A DNA stretch of 64,000 nt from Akkermansia sp. (lineage in GTDB: Bacteria; Verrucomicrobiota; Verrucomicrobiia; Verrucomicrobiales; Akkermansiaceae): the NCBI GenBank assembly GCA_017398355.1, contig JAFQGD010000057.1, forward strand, positions 1-64,000, given 5' to 3'. The notes under the pieces are model-generated. The model made no database searches. It saw only the letters and a list, made by a program, of their open reading frames with translations, and had not been told where the DNA came from. Within the stretch, counting starts at the first letter, position 1, and each line of letters starts with the position of its first letter. The position numbers and the translations under genes were made by a program. This document shows positions 19,881 through 29,700 of the stretch, in pieces.

Positions 19881-21503
19881 ATGCAGACAAAAAACATTAT
19901 GAAACAAAAAGTCATCAAGATTGCCGTAGGCAGCTTGTTGGGTATTGTTTTGCTTACTCTGGTAATTACCCTGTGTCTGGGGGGTGAAACAGATCCGCTG
20001 GAGTATGAGGTAGAAAAGGGTATCTTGTCTGAAGATTATGTGGTAAAAGATGCCGACATGAACCGCTTGAAGGAGGAGATATGCAGCCACCACCAACGCC
20101 GAATAGACGAAGTGGAAACGCTGGCCGATTACCCCTACATAGTACAACTACTGCGATACGACATAGGCACAGGTTCCAATCTTTCCCCATCCATCTACAC
20201 CAATTTGGCAAAGGCAGGAGCCAACCCCAATGATAAATCCGGAGAAGGAGAAAGCGCTCTGCATGTGGCGGTGCAACACAAACTCGCTACCCATATTTCT
20301 GCCTTGGTGAATGCCGGGGCCGATGCAGACACCCGCAACGGCCGCGGGCTTACCCCCCTTGCTTGTGCCACAGCCAACAACAACGCAACCATCGTCTCTG
20401 TACTACTGAGCAACAAAGCCAACCCCAATGCCACCAACAGCGATGGCACAACTGCCCTGCACAAAGCAGCGGAATCGGGTGCCTTGGAGTTGACAGAAGC
20501 ACTCCTGAAAAGCGGAGCCGATCCCAACGCAAAAGATCATACCGGCACGACACCGCTGCACAAAGCCGCAGCCGCCGGGCATGCCGCTATCGTAAGCACG
20601 CTCACCACAGCAGGGGCAAAACCGGATTTGGCCAATGATGCCGGGGAATCACCCGTTCTCTTTGCCGTCAACAACAAAAAGGTAGCAGTGCTCAAGGAAC
20701 TGGCAACCGCCGGGGCCAACATGAACATCCGCAACCGCCGGGGCGATACCGTCTTGTTCTCCGCCATCACGGAAGGAGAAAATGCCATCATTGCAGCCCT
20801 GCTTAATGCCCAGGCAGACCCTAACATGACCGGTCGCAACGACCGCACGCCACTGCATGCAGCAGCCCAACGCGGAAATGCCGGGGTGGTCAAAAAATTG
20901 CTTGAGGCAGGTGCAGATGTCAATGTCAATGACCGTTTCGGGACATCTCCTCTGTGTGAGGCCATTTCCCACGGTAAAGAAGAAGTGGTGGATATGCTTC
21001 TGAAAGTGGGAGCCGACCCCAACTCCACAAATGGACACGGCAACAGCATGCTCTTCCTCGCCATTAGCGGCAACCACCACCGAATTGTGAACTTACTGCT
21101 GGAAGCCGGAGTAGATGCCAATAGCCGCGGGAAAGACGGAGCCCTGCCACTGCACAGAGCGATTGAGCGTGGCAATGACCAGATGGTTATCGCACTGCTG
21201 GAAGCCGGAGCTGATTTCAAAGCCAAGGACAACTACGGATTCATGGCCATTCACAAAGCCTGTGTCATGGGGCGCAAGGATGTGGTGGTGGCGTTGATTA
21301 AAGCCGGAGTCAACGTCAATGAGATCGATGATTTCAAATACACCCCCCTGCACTACGCCGCCAAAAAAGGGCACCTGAAAATTGCGGAAATCCTGGTAGA
21401 TGCCGGTGCCAACACAAAGGCAAAAAACAACAACGGAACCACGCCCGTGCAGGAAGCAAAACTGAGCGGGCATGAAGAAATGGTAGAACTACTCGGCAAA
21501 TAA
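19881..21503 (+). CDS. Membrane-anchored ankyrin-repeat protein, 540 aa
   Basis: A protein-interaction scaffold. A single N-terminal hydrophobic segment (IKIAVGSLLGIVLLTLVITLCL, residues about 12-33) acts as an uncleaved anchor or signal. After about 75 residues come twelve full 33-residue ankyrin repeats and a partial thirteenth, with classic pieces such as GTTPLHKAAAAGH, DRTPLHAAAQRGN and YTPLHYAAKKGH, each ending near LL.AGADPN. The anchor places the repeats in the periplasm if the topology is N-in. An alternative ATG at 19899 would shorten it by six residues. Its partner is unknown; it has its own promoter and faces tatD/radC convergently. Confidence 0.9.
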   Translation: MQTKNIMKQKVIKIAVGSLLGIVLLTLVITLCLGGETDPLEYEVEKGILSEDYVVKDADMNRLKEEICSHHQRRIDEVETLADYPYIVQLLRYDIGTGSNLSPSIYTNLAKAGANPNDKSGEGESALHVAVQHKLATHISALVNAGADADTRNGRGLTPLACATANNNATIVSVLLSNKANPNATNSDGTTALHKAAESGALELTEALLKSGADPNAKDHTGTTPLHKAAAAGHAAIVSTLTTAGAKPDLANDAGESPVLFAVNNKKVAVLKELATAGANMNIRNRRGDTVLFSAITEGENAIIAALLNAQADPNMTGRNDRTPLHAAAQRGNAGVVKKLLEAGADVNVNDRFGTSPLCEAISHGKEEVVDMLLKVGADPNSTNGHGNSMLFLAISGNHHRIVNLLLEAGVDANSRGKDGALPLHRAIERGNDQMVIALLEAGADFKAKDNYGFMAIHKACVMGRKDVVVALIKAGVNVNEIDDFKYTPLHYAAKKGHLKIAEILVDAGANTKAKNNNGTTPVQEAKLSGHEEMVELLGK

Positions 21504-21510
21504 AAGAGTA

Positions 21511-22119
21511 TCAGAAGCGCATTTTGTGCACCGTCAGCAGGGCCAATGTGCGCTCCCAATTCTCCGGGTGGTCATCTGTCTCCGGGAAAAGTTTATCTGC
21601 CGGTATGCGAGCGTAGCGTTCATGTGCCTTGGGGTGAGAGAGCTCCCGCAAGCCCACGGAAAAGATAGCGCCCAGACGCAAAAATTCGCGAGCCAGTTCG
21701 TGAGAGCCATTCCACGCATGCAACAGCACGCGTGGCAAGGTGTTGGTGCGTGCGCGCTGTTGCAGGATTTCCAGCAGCTCGGCCCAGGCATGGACACCAT
21801 GCAGGTGAACCATGCGATCATGGCGAAACGCCGCCCCCAAATGAATATGCAGTAGCAGACGCTGCGCTTCCAGCGTATCTTTGTGGCCGGAAGATGCATC
21901 CAACCCGCTTTCTCCCACATCTGCCTGCGGATAGCGCGTGAGCCATTCATCCAGCTCAAAAGCAATCTCCGCAGCATCTACTTCATGCGCATGCCAAGGA
22001 TGCACCCCAAAACAAGGTGTCATGCCCGGTGCCTCTGCATTTTTTTCCCAGTCCTCGCGCGTGACAGAGCATAAATAGCCACCGTGAGGGCCGGGGATAT
22101 GGGTGTGGTAATCTTTCAT
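21511..22119 (-). CDS. TatD-family metal-dependent hydrolase
   Basis: A 202-aa cytosolic TIM-barrel metallohydrolase of the TatD family, predicted metal-dependent nuclease. Metal-site elements are visible in order: DYHTH near the start, GVHPWH, GESGLD, HLHG, HAWNG and the late ETDDHP. It is about 50 residues shorter than E. coli TatD (about 260 aa) and lacks the usual insertions. Its start overlaps the radC stop by 4 nt (ATGA), indicating translational coupling and a possible shared DNA-repair or nucleotide-recycling role (inference). Confidence 0.82.
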   Translation of the reverse strand: MKDYHTHIPGPHGGYLCSVTREDWEKNAEAPGMTPCFGVHPWHAHEVDAAEIAFELDEWLTRYPQADVGESGLDASSGHKDTLEAQRLLLHIHLGAAFRHDRMVHLHGVHAWAELLEILQQRARTNTLPRVLLHAWNGSHELAREFLRLGAIFSVGLRELSHPKAHERYARIPADKLFPETDDHPENWERTLALLTVHKMRF

Positions 22120-22841
22120 GGTATTAAGCCGTGTGCTGAAAAACTATAATAAGGAAGACTGCGGTCATTGCCGGGAGCACCAATGATGACATGGTCAATA
22201 AAGCGAATCCGCAAGAGTTCAGCCGCATCTGCTACAACCCTCGTCAACTCTTTGTCGGCCTTGCTGGGTGTTGTATCCCCACTGGGGTGGTTGTGAACCA
22301 AGACGATGGCATGAGCATTGCAGTTGATGGCCTCCCTGAAAATATCACGCGGATGCGATACCACCATACTGGCAGTTCCCTTAGCTACTACACATTTTCG
22401 CATCAAATGGCGGCGAATGTCCAGTAGCAGCACCACCAAGGTCTCTTGGCTATAACTCATCATCTCCGGGCTCATATACCGGTATATGGTTTCCGGGGTA
22501 TCCATCACCTCACGCTGTACTTCCTCTGCAACGGCTCGCTGCCCCAATTCAAAAACGGCGGCAAGAGTGGCGGCTTTTGCAGCTCCTATACCTTTGCAAC
22601 ATTGCATGATTTCGCTCGCCTCCATACGCCCCAGCGACACAAGGGAGCCGGCCGAGCGTTTTAACCGGGCAGCCAACTCCAGCACGTTGCATCCGCGCAG
22701 TCCTGTGCGCAGAAAGATGGCTATCAATTCTTCATCTCTCAGAGCGGCTCGCCCCTTCTGCAACAGCTTCTCGCGCGGGCGCTCCTCCAGTGCCAAATCT
22801 TTCAAACGCAGTGGCTGTTCTGCTTCCACATTCTCACTCAT
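22116..22841 (-). CDS. radC: RadC family JAB/MPN-domain protein
   Basis: A conserved protein historically linked to DNA repair, although its biochemical role is unsettled. The 241-aa product has the N-terminal helix-hairpin-helix part (RPREKLLQKGRAALRDEELIAIFL, then GIGAAKAATL) and the C-terminal JAMM metalloprotease-like domain with the metal motif HNHPSGD and downstream D (SKADKELT). Length is typical. It is the first gene of a two-gene operon with the TatD-family gene. A -10 TAGAAT close to the ATG predicts a very short leader; GGGAGG before the ATG would then lie mostly upstream of the transcription start. Confidence 0.94.
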   Translation of the reverse strand: MSENVEAEQPLRLKDLALEERPREKLLQKGRAALRDEELIAIFLRTGLRGCNVLELAARLKRSAGSLVSLGRMEASEIMQCCKGIGAAKAATLAAVFELGQRAVAEEVQREVMDTPETIYRYMSPEMMSYSQETLVVLLLDIRRHLMRKCVVAKGTASMVVSHPRDIFREAINCNAHAIVLVHNHPSGDTTPSKADKELTRVVADAAELLRIRFIDHVIIGAPGNDRSLPYYSFSAHGLIP

Positions 22842-22851
22842 ATTCCTCCCT

Positions 22852-22879
22852 ATTCTACACTTTTCTCTGACACTGTGAA
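22852..22879 (-). promoter_or_regulatory. Near-leaderless promoter of radC
   Basis: On the minus strand TTCACA (22874-22879), a 16-bp spacer and TAGAAT (22852-22857) predict a leader of about 4 nt. Confidence 0.55.
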
Positions 22880-22976
22880 GCGGAAAATTGCTTAAACGTG
22901 TCGCCTAATCGCTCATTTTGACAAAAGCACGTTCATTCCATGCGAGGATTTCCTCCTTTACGTCACAAAACAACCC

Positions 22977-23006
22977 TTGCAAAGCAAGAGCGCGGTATGA
23001 TAGAAT
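22977..23006 (+). promoter_or_regulatory. Leaderless-type promoter of the uracil-DNA glycosylase gene
   Basis: TTGCAA (22977-22982), an 18-bp spacer and TAGAAT (23001-23006) predict the start at the A of the ATG at 23013. Confidence 0.65.
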
Positions 23007-23012
23007 GCACCT

Positions 23013-23834
23013 ATGCCGACACTCCGTGAAATTGCATTGCAAGGGCTTTCCCACATGCAGGAAAGCGGGCAGTTGCGCGTAGCGGTGGATGAAGAGGCCC
23101 GCGGTATTTTGCGGGGCTGGATGTTGGCAAAGAAAAAGGGTACAACCAGCCCCCTTCCCCCACAAACAAAACCGCACCCCCGGCAAGAGGCCGCAAGCAC
23201 CACCATGCAAAGTGTAGAGGAAAAGCTGGCCTACCTGCGAGAACGAGCAGCGCATTGGAAAGCGGCAAAAGCGCTGGGTACGCTGCGGGAAACGATGGTA
23301 TTTGCCACGGGGAATCCGCGGGCTCGCCTCATGCTGGTGGGAGAAGCCCCCGGCTATGATGAAGAACGCCTACAAGAACCTTTTGTGGGTAAGGCCGGTC
23401 AGAAACTTAATCAAATCTTGGGGGCAATGGGGCTGAACCGAGAGGAGATTTATATCTCCAACGTGTGCAAGTTCCGCCCCGCCATGGGAGAAAACCAAGG
23501 CACGGCCAACCGCGCCCCCAGCGAGGAAGAAATTGCTGCATGCCTCCCTATCATCTTGGCAGAGATACGGGCCATTCAACCGTTGTGCATCGTTTGCTTA
23601 GGGGGCAGTTCGGCCAAAGGTTTACTTGGCAGCACGGCCAGCGTGAGTAACTTACGCGGGAACTGGCATGAATGCCAAGGGATACCGGTGCGGGTGACAT
23701 ACCACCCCAGCTACCTGCTACGCAATGAAAGCATGGCAGCTAAGCGCGCTGTGTGGGAGGATATGCTGCACGTCATGGAGCATTTGCAGCTCCCCATCAG
23801 CAACAAACAACGCCGATATTTCCTCCCGAGATGA
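23013..23834 (+). CDS. Uracil-DNA glycosylase, family-4-like, lacking most Fe-S cysteines
   Basis: Removes uracil from DNA as the first step of base excision repair. Family-4-type motif 1 reads GEAPGYDEE (residues 110-118), followed by PFVGKAGQKLNQIL; motif 2 is HPSYLLR from His231. The family normally has four cysteines holding a [4Fe-4S] cluster. The expected CxxC before motif 1 is replaced by HWKAAKALG, and the KCRP cysteine by KFRP; only the later AAC cysteine is recognisable, though other cysteines lie nearby. An extra N-terminal region of about 90 residues, Pro/Lys-rich in the middle, precedes the domain. The stop overlaps the next gene by 4 nt (ATGA). Confidence 0.82.
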   Translation: MPTLREIALQGLSHMQESGQLRVAVDEEARGILRGWMLAKKKGTTSPLPPQTKPHPRQEAASTTMQSVEEKLAYLRERAAHWKAAKALGTLRETMVFATGNPRARLMLVGEAPGYDEERLQEPFVGKAGQKLNQILGAMGLNREEIYISNVCKFRPAMGENQGTANRAPSEEEIAACLPIILAEIRAIQPLCIVCLGGSSAKGLLGSTASVSNLRGNWHECQGIPVRVTYHPSYLLRNESMAAKRAVWEDMLHVMEHLQLPISNKQRRYFLPR

Positions 23835-24532
23835 AGATGACGCTCTGCACCATCCTCGGCATTCTTTGTGGCCTGCTGCTTGGCGCATGCCACAGCTCGA
23901 CCCATGCCCTGCTGGCGCGCGCGCAGGACGGCGAAGCCGCTGCCCAGTTTGAATATGGCCGCAGGCTGCTCACGGGGCAAAAAACGGCACCGGATCGCTC
24001 CCTGGCTCCGGGGTGGTTCTACGCTGCCGCCAACCAAGGACACGCCAAAGCACAAGCCGCGCTCGGCACTTGCTACCAACGCGGCCTAGGCCTCCCCCGC
24101 AACGAGAAGGAAGCACTCAAGTGGTACAATAAAGCCGCCATTCAAGGGGAGCAACACGCCACCCGCGCCGTGCTGGAGTATGCCGACACCAAAAAGGGAA
24201 AAAAGGCCGTAAAAAATGCCCTACGCCCCCTGCTTGCAGCAGAAAACCCGGCGGCTGAGCTCTATCTGGCAGTACGTCTTCTGCAAGAAGCCCCCGCCAA
24301 CAAGACCAACCAACAGCAAGCGGTGGATTACCTGCGCTACGCGGCCATGGGCGGAAGTGGAGAGGCCGCTTTCCTCCTCTTTTTGTGCTACTTGGAAGGT
24401 ACCGGTGTGTACCCTTCTACGGAACTTGGAATCGGCTGGCTTATCACAGCGGCTAACATGGATTACGAACCGGCAATCGCTCTACTTCAACAACTCCAGG
24501 CAGAGTTGAATGCCGCCGGCATTCCCCATTAG
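23831..24532 (+). CDS. Sel1-repeat lipoprotein
   Basis: A 233-aa predicted lipoprotein with lipobox LLLGAC (Cys20), followed by Sel1-like tetratricopeptide-type repeats: AQFEYGRRLLTGQ, AQAALGTCYQRGLG with EALKWYNKAAIQG, then AVDYLRYAAMGGSGEAAFLLFLCYLEGTGV. Such repeats form helical scaffolds for protein contacts in the envelope. Its ATG overlaps the glycosylase stop (ATGA), so the two are translationally coupled although one acts on DNA and the other in the periplasm or membrane; no functional link is evident. No clear terminator follows before the AT-rich efflux promoter. Confidence 0.83.
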   Translation: MKMTLCTILGILCGLLLGACHSSTHALLARAQDGEAAAQFEYGRRLLTGQKTAPDRSLAPGWFYAAANQGHAKAQAALGTCYQRGLGLPRNEKEALKWYNKAAIQGEQHATRAVLEYADTKKGKKAVKNALRPLLAAENPAAELYLAVRLLQEAPANKTNQQQAVDYLRYAAMGGSGEAAFLLFLCYLEGTGVYPSTELGIGWLITAANMDYEPAIALLQQLQAELNAAGIPH

Positions 24533-24560
24533 ATTTTTTTACTTCAATTAGTTTAAATCG

Positions 24561-24569
24561 TGATATAAT
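24561..24569 (+). promoter_or_regulatory. Extended -10 promoter of the RND efflux operon
   Basis: TGATATAAT (24561-24569) is a TGn-extended perfect -10 in an AT-rich tract; the -35 is weak. It predicts a leader of about 21 nt to the ATG at 24597. Confidence 0.6.
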
Positions 24570-24596
24570 TTTCATATATCAAACGTAATTACCAAC

Positions 24597-26732
24597 ATGA
24601 AACTGAGAGTATTGACAAGCGTGTTGTTGCTAGCGGGCAGTGCGCTGGCCCAAATGCCGGGCACGCCGGCAACCCGAGTGCAGGTGGAGAAAGCCACCAC
24701 GGGGTTGGACATGATTTTTCGCCGGAGCATCGGGCATGTGGAAGCTATCCGCAAGGTGCAGGTGCGCTCCGCAGTGGAAGGATTTTTGATGGAAGCCAAA
24801 TTCAAGGAAGGCAGCATTGTGCAAGAGGGGGATGTGCTTTTCGAAATCAACCCCATTCGCTACAAAGCAGCCTTTGCCCAAGCGCAAGCCACCTTGAAAG
24901 AAATCAACGCGCGTATCATCTACGCTGAAAATAACTACAAAAGGCTCAAAGCTTTGGCTAGCAGCCATGCAGCTTCTGTTGAAAATGTTGAAAGCGCCCT
25001 TGCCCGATTGGAAGGCCTGAAAGCTCAAAAAATTGAAGCAGAAGCCAACCTAGTCAAAGCAGAAAAGGATTTGAACGATTGCACCATCCGCGCAGAAATC
25101 ACCGGGCGCATTGGTCGCAGGGAATTCTCCAAAGGCAACTATATCACCCAAGGTGAAATGCTGGCCACCATCACCCAGACAGATCCCATCTATGTGCGTT
25201 TCCCGCTCAGCCAGAGCGATGTGAACGGCATTTTCCGCGGGCCCAAGGAAATTAGCAACGTGGCCAACGTAAAACTGACCACGGCAGATGGCCGCGGATA
25301 CCCCGATGCCGGCCACATTGAAATTGTGGACAACCTGCTCACCGGCAATACGGATACCTACACCCTGTGGGCCAAGTTCGACAACAAAAAGCAAGTACTC
25401 ACCCCGCGTGGCATCGGCGCGCTCCACATTTCGCTGACGAATACGGCAGAGGTAACGATGGTGCCCCTCACCGCCGTGCATCATGATGAAGTGGGGGCAT
25501 ACGTATACACCGTGGACAACGAGGGCAAAGTAGCACGCCGTGAAGTCATCTCCGGCACAGTCCAAGGGCGCATGCAATCCATTTATGATGGGCTGCAACC
25601 CGGCGAAACCGTCATCACCGATGGTTCCCACAAGACCCGTGTGGGAGCTACGGTCATGCCCGTCTACCCGGAAGAACAAAAACTGGCAACAAAGCCGGGC
25701 CGGGCCAGCACGCAAAATGAAGAAGCAACTGTGGTGGCAGAAATTGCGGAAGCGAGCCCCATAAGCGACCCCACCGTGTTGGTGTGCCAAGGCGCGCGGG
25801 TAGAGGCCATCAACCGCGTCAACATTCGCCCGCTGGTACAAGGGGTGTTGGAAGAGCCTGCCTTCAAGGAGGGCGACCGCGTGAAACAGGGAGACGTGCT
25901 CTTCAACATTGACCCCACCCGGTACAAAGCCACGGTAGACGCGCAGAAAGCCAAAATCATGCAGCTCGATGTGCTGATTGCGGATGCCACCAGCAAATAC
26001 GAACGCCAGCAGCAACTCATCGCCCGCAATGCCACCAGTAAGGATGATGTGGAAAGCGCCAAGGCGACCCTGGATGAGCTGCAAGCCCAGAAAGAAAAGG
26101 CCCAGGCCGTCCTTGCAGTGGCAGAAGATGACCTCTCCCGCTGCACGGTGCGTGCCGCAATTGATTCCCGCATCGGGCGCGTCAACTTCTCCAAAGGCAA
26201 CTACATCACCGATATCAAATCCCCGCTGGCTACGCTGGTGCAGCTCAGCCCCATTTATGTGCGTTTTTCACTGAGTGAAAGCAGCATTCTCTCCCACTTC
26301 GGCAATGTGGAAGACCTCATCCGCGATGCAGAAATCACCCTCGTCACAGCCAATGGCAAAACATTCAGCGAAAAGGGCTGCGTATCCTTCTGCGATAACG
26401 TGATTCAGCAAGCAACCGATACCCAAAACCTGTGGGCCATTTTCAACAATGCCGAGCGAGAGCTGCACCCCGGAGGTGTAGTGACGATACGTGTCAAACG
26501 CAAAGCAGACATCACCGTACCGGGCATCCCGGCACAAGCGGTGCAAGTAGATACACGCGGCAAATATGTATACCTGCTCAAAAATGGGCGGGCCGTGCAA
26601 ACGCGCATCCACTGCGGCACGGCAGATGAAAATGGCATGGTACCCGTCTTTGCCGGTTTGGAGAACGGGGCCAAGGTCATCACCACCCAGTTGGCAGAAT
26701 TGGAAAACGGCACTCCGGTACAAGCTAAGTAA
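24597..26732 (+). CDS. Tandem-fused RND periplasmic adaptor (two MFP modules), 711 aa
   Basis: Links an RND pump to an outer-membrane channel. A signal peptide (LTSVLLLAGSALA) without lipobox is followed by two complete membrane-fusion-protein modules, about residues 25-365 and 395-711. Each repeats the order lipoyl half (GFLMEAKFKEGSIVQEGDVLF; GVLEEPAFKEGDRVKQGDVLF), coiled-coil hairpin, second lipoyl half (GRIGRREFSKGNYIT; SRIGRVNFSKGNYIT), then DPIYVRFPLS/SPIYVRFSLS and a C-terminal membrane-proximal domain. Normal adaptors are about 370-400 aa with one module. The linker (KPGRASTQNEEATVV) is short. The RND pump gene follows after 21 nt. The modules are clearly diverged, so this is an old fusion rather than a recent duplication. 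Confidence 0.9.
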   Translation: MKLRVLTSVLLLAGSALAQMPGTPATRVQVEKATTGLDMIFRRSIGHVEAIRKVQVRSAVEGFLMEAKFKEGSIVQEGDVLFEINPIRYKAAFAQAQATLKEINARIIYAENNYKRLKALASSHAASVENVESALARLEGLKAQKIEAEANLVKAEKDLNDCTIRAEITGRIGRREFSKGNYITQGEMLATITQTDPIYVRFPLSQSDVNGIFRGPKEISNVANVKLTTADGRGYPDAGHIEIVDNLLTGNTDTYTLWAKFDNKKQVLTPRGIGALHISLTNTAEVTMVPLTAVHHDEVGAYVYTVDNEGKVARREVISGTVQGRMQSIYDGLQPGETVITDGSHKTRVGATVMPVYPEEQKLATKPGRASTQNEEATVVAEIAEASPISDPTVLVCQGARVEAINRVNIRPLVQGVLEEPAFKEGDRVKQGDVLFNIDPTRYKATVDAQKAKIMQLDVLIADATSKYERQQQLIARNATSKDDVESAKATLDELQAQKEKAQAVLAVAEDDLSRCTVRAAIDSRIGRVNFSKGNYITDIKSPLATLVQLSPIYVRFSLSESSILSHFGNVEDLIRDAEITLVTANGKTFSEKGCVSFCDNVIQQATDTQNLWAIFNNAERELHPGGVVTIRVKRKADITVPGIPAQAVQVDTRGKYVYLLKNGRAVQTRIHCGTADENGMVPVFAGLENGAKVITTQLAELENGTPVQAK

Positions 26733-26753
26733 ACCCTACATTCTCTTCCATCT

Positions 26754-29700
26754 ATGTTCTCACAATTTTTCATTTATCGTCCCAAGTTTGCGTTCGTCAT
26801 CTCCATCCTGATGATGCTGGCAGGGTTGCTTTGCATCAGCAAGATGCCGATATCAGAATACCCGGAGGTATCGCCGCCCACGGTATCAGTAAACATGAAC
26901 TACAACGGTGCCAGCGCCGAGGAATTGGCCCAAGTAGTGGCAGCCCCGGTGGAGGAACAGCTGGTGGGGATGGATGACCTGCTCTACTTCTACTCCTCCT
27001 GCGCCAACAACGGCTCCTACTCCCTGACCCTCATTTTCGAGACCGGCACCAACGACGACATGGCCATGATTAACGTGTCCAACGCTATCAAGGCTGTGGA
27101 ATCCAAATTGCCGGCAGAAATCAAGCAAAACGGCTACCGCATCCGCAAGCGCTCCGGCGACATGCTGTGTTTCATCAACTTCATGTGCGATGAAAACAAG
27201 ATGAGTGTGCTCGACCTCTCCAACTGGTTGCGCATGAATGCCAAAGACCGCATCGGCCAGGTGAGTGGCGTATCCAGCGTAGATATTATCCCCAACCGCA
27301 ACTACGCCATGCGTATTTGGATGAATACCACACGCATGAGTGCCCTCAACATCACCCCGGCGGATATCCGCAAGGCTATCGAAGCACAAAACATCCAAGC
27401 TGCTGCCGGCTCCGTGGGCTCGGAAGACGAACAGTCGTACGCTACTTTCAAGGTGACGGCTACGGGCCGACTCAAAACCGCAGAGGAATTCGGCAACATC
27501 ATCGTAAAACGCGGTGAGGGTGGTCATGTGACCAAGTTGAAAGATATCGCCACCATTGAACTGGGAGCCGAGCGTAACTCCGGCTACAGCCGACTCAATG
27601 GCAAGGATGCCGTGGGGATGATTATTCACCGCAACAATGAGGCCAACGCCTTGGCCACTGTGCAGGCAGTGCAAACCATGATGAAAGAAATTGAAGCCAC
27701 CATGCCCGATGGCATGGAATGGCAAATGGGCTATGACCCCACCCAAGCCATCTCTGCCACCATGGAAGAAATCATCATCACCTTGGGGCTGGCTCTCTTC
27801 CTAGTGGTGCTGGTGACCTTCATTTTCCTGCAAGACTGGCGCGCCACGCTTATTCCCTCATTGGCCATTCCGGTGTCTTTGCTGGGAGCCTTCGTCATCA
27901 TGTACGCATTGGGCTACACGATTAACGTGCTCACCATGTTCGGCCTCATCCTCGTGATTGGTTCACTGGTGGATGATGCCATTGTGGTCGTGGAAAACGT
28001 GATGCGACTCATCCAAGAAGAAAAGCTCAGCCCGCGGGAAGCTACGATTAAGAGTATGAAACAAATCACGGGTGCCATCATCGCCACCACGCTGGTGACG
28101 CTGGCGGTGTACGTGCCGATAGCCTTCTATGGCGGCATGGTTGGTGTGATTTACACGCAGTTCTCCGTGACCATGTGCGTGGCGCTCTGCATTTCCACCT
28201 TCAACGCCCTTACCCTCTCCCCTGCTCTGTGTGCCCTGATTTTGCGCCCGGCAGGTGTGAAACAGAGTAAACTCTCCGAGTGGATGTTCAAGCCCTTCAA
28301 CTGGTTTATGGATGTGTGCCGCCGCATCTACTTATGGGGGGCAGGCATTTTGGTCCGCAACGCCTGGTTGACGGTACTGCTGCTGGCAGCCGTTCTTTTT
28401 GGCAACTACATCTACTTCTCAGGCTCCCCCTCTTGGTGGTATGATATTTTCCACAGCAAAGAACAGCCTGTTGCCCAAGCGCCCGCCCGTGGCAAAGCCC
28501 CGGCCAAGAAGAGCTTCGACATACTCGACCTCATCGCCCCGGATGCTATGAACAGCTCATTCATCCCCACGGAAGATAAGGGTACGCTCTTCGTGATGAT
28601 TACCATGGAAGGCACGGCCACCGCCAAGCAGCGCACAGATAAAGTGCTGCGCCAGCTGGAGGCGCGCATGAAAAACATCCCCGGCATTGCAGCCGTTACG
28701 GCACAGAGCGGCTACAGCTTTGCCAGTGGCTCCGGTGAGAGCCGCGCCATGATGATTATTCTGCTGGACCACTGGAGCAAACGCACCACACCGGATTTGC
28801 ACGTGTCAGCCATTGCAGCCAAGGTCAATGCCGCCTGCGCAGACATCCCCGAAGCCTCCATCATGGCCGTGACTCCGCCCGCCATCCAGGGGCTGGGTAT
28901 CTCCGGCGGTATTTCTATGGTGCTGCAAGCCTCCGGCGATACCACGCCGCTGGACATGGGCAACATGGTCAAAGAAATTCAGGCGCGTCTGCAATCACAC
29001 AGCGACCTCGTCTCCCTCGTACGCAGTGAGTACAATGCAGAAAACCCGCAAATTCGCTTGGAAATCAACCGCGAAAAAGCACAATCTCTCAATGTGCCGG
29101 TAAACACTATTTTCAGCACCTTGCAGAGCGTGATGTCGTCCCTCTACGTCAACGATTTCACCCTCAACGGATTCAACTTCAAGGTTATGATGCAGGGTGC
29201 CACCCAAGACCGCCGCACGGCGGAGGACATTCTCAACCAAATGGTGCGCAACGAAAAGGGGGAAATGGTACCGCTCTCAGCGGTATGCTCCATTTCCCAC
29301 ACGGTGGGGCCGGATTCCTACGGGCGTTTCAACCAGTACATGAGCGCAGATATCACTGTGATGGCTCAGCCCAACGTGGGCTCCGGGCAAGTCATGAAGC
29401 TCATTGAGGACACCATCGCCCAAATCAACAAGGAAGAGCGCGCTGCCGGCCACGACCGCCAGTGGATGGTGAGCTGGAAAGACCTTTCCTACCAAGAACG
29501 CCAGAACGATGGCAAGGTGGGCATCCTCGTGGGCTTAGCCATGCTCTTTGCCTACCTCTTCCTCGTGGCGCAGTATGAGAGCTGGACCACCCCGGTACCG
29601 GTGATGCTCTCGGTGAGTGTGGCCACGTTGGGCGCCTTGATGGGGGCACGCCTCTTCGGGCTCACACTGTCCATCTATGTGCAGCTTGGCCTGCTGATGC

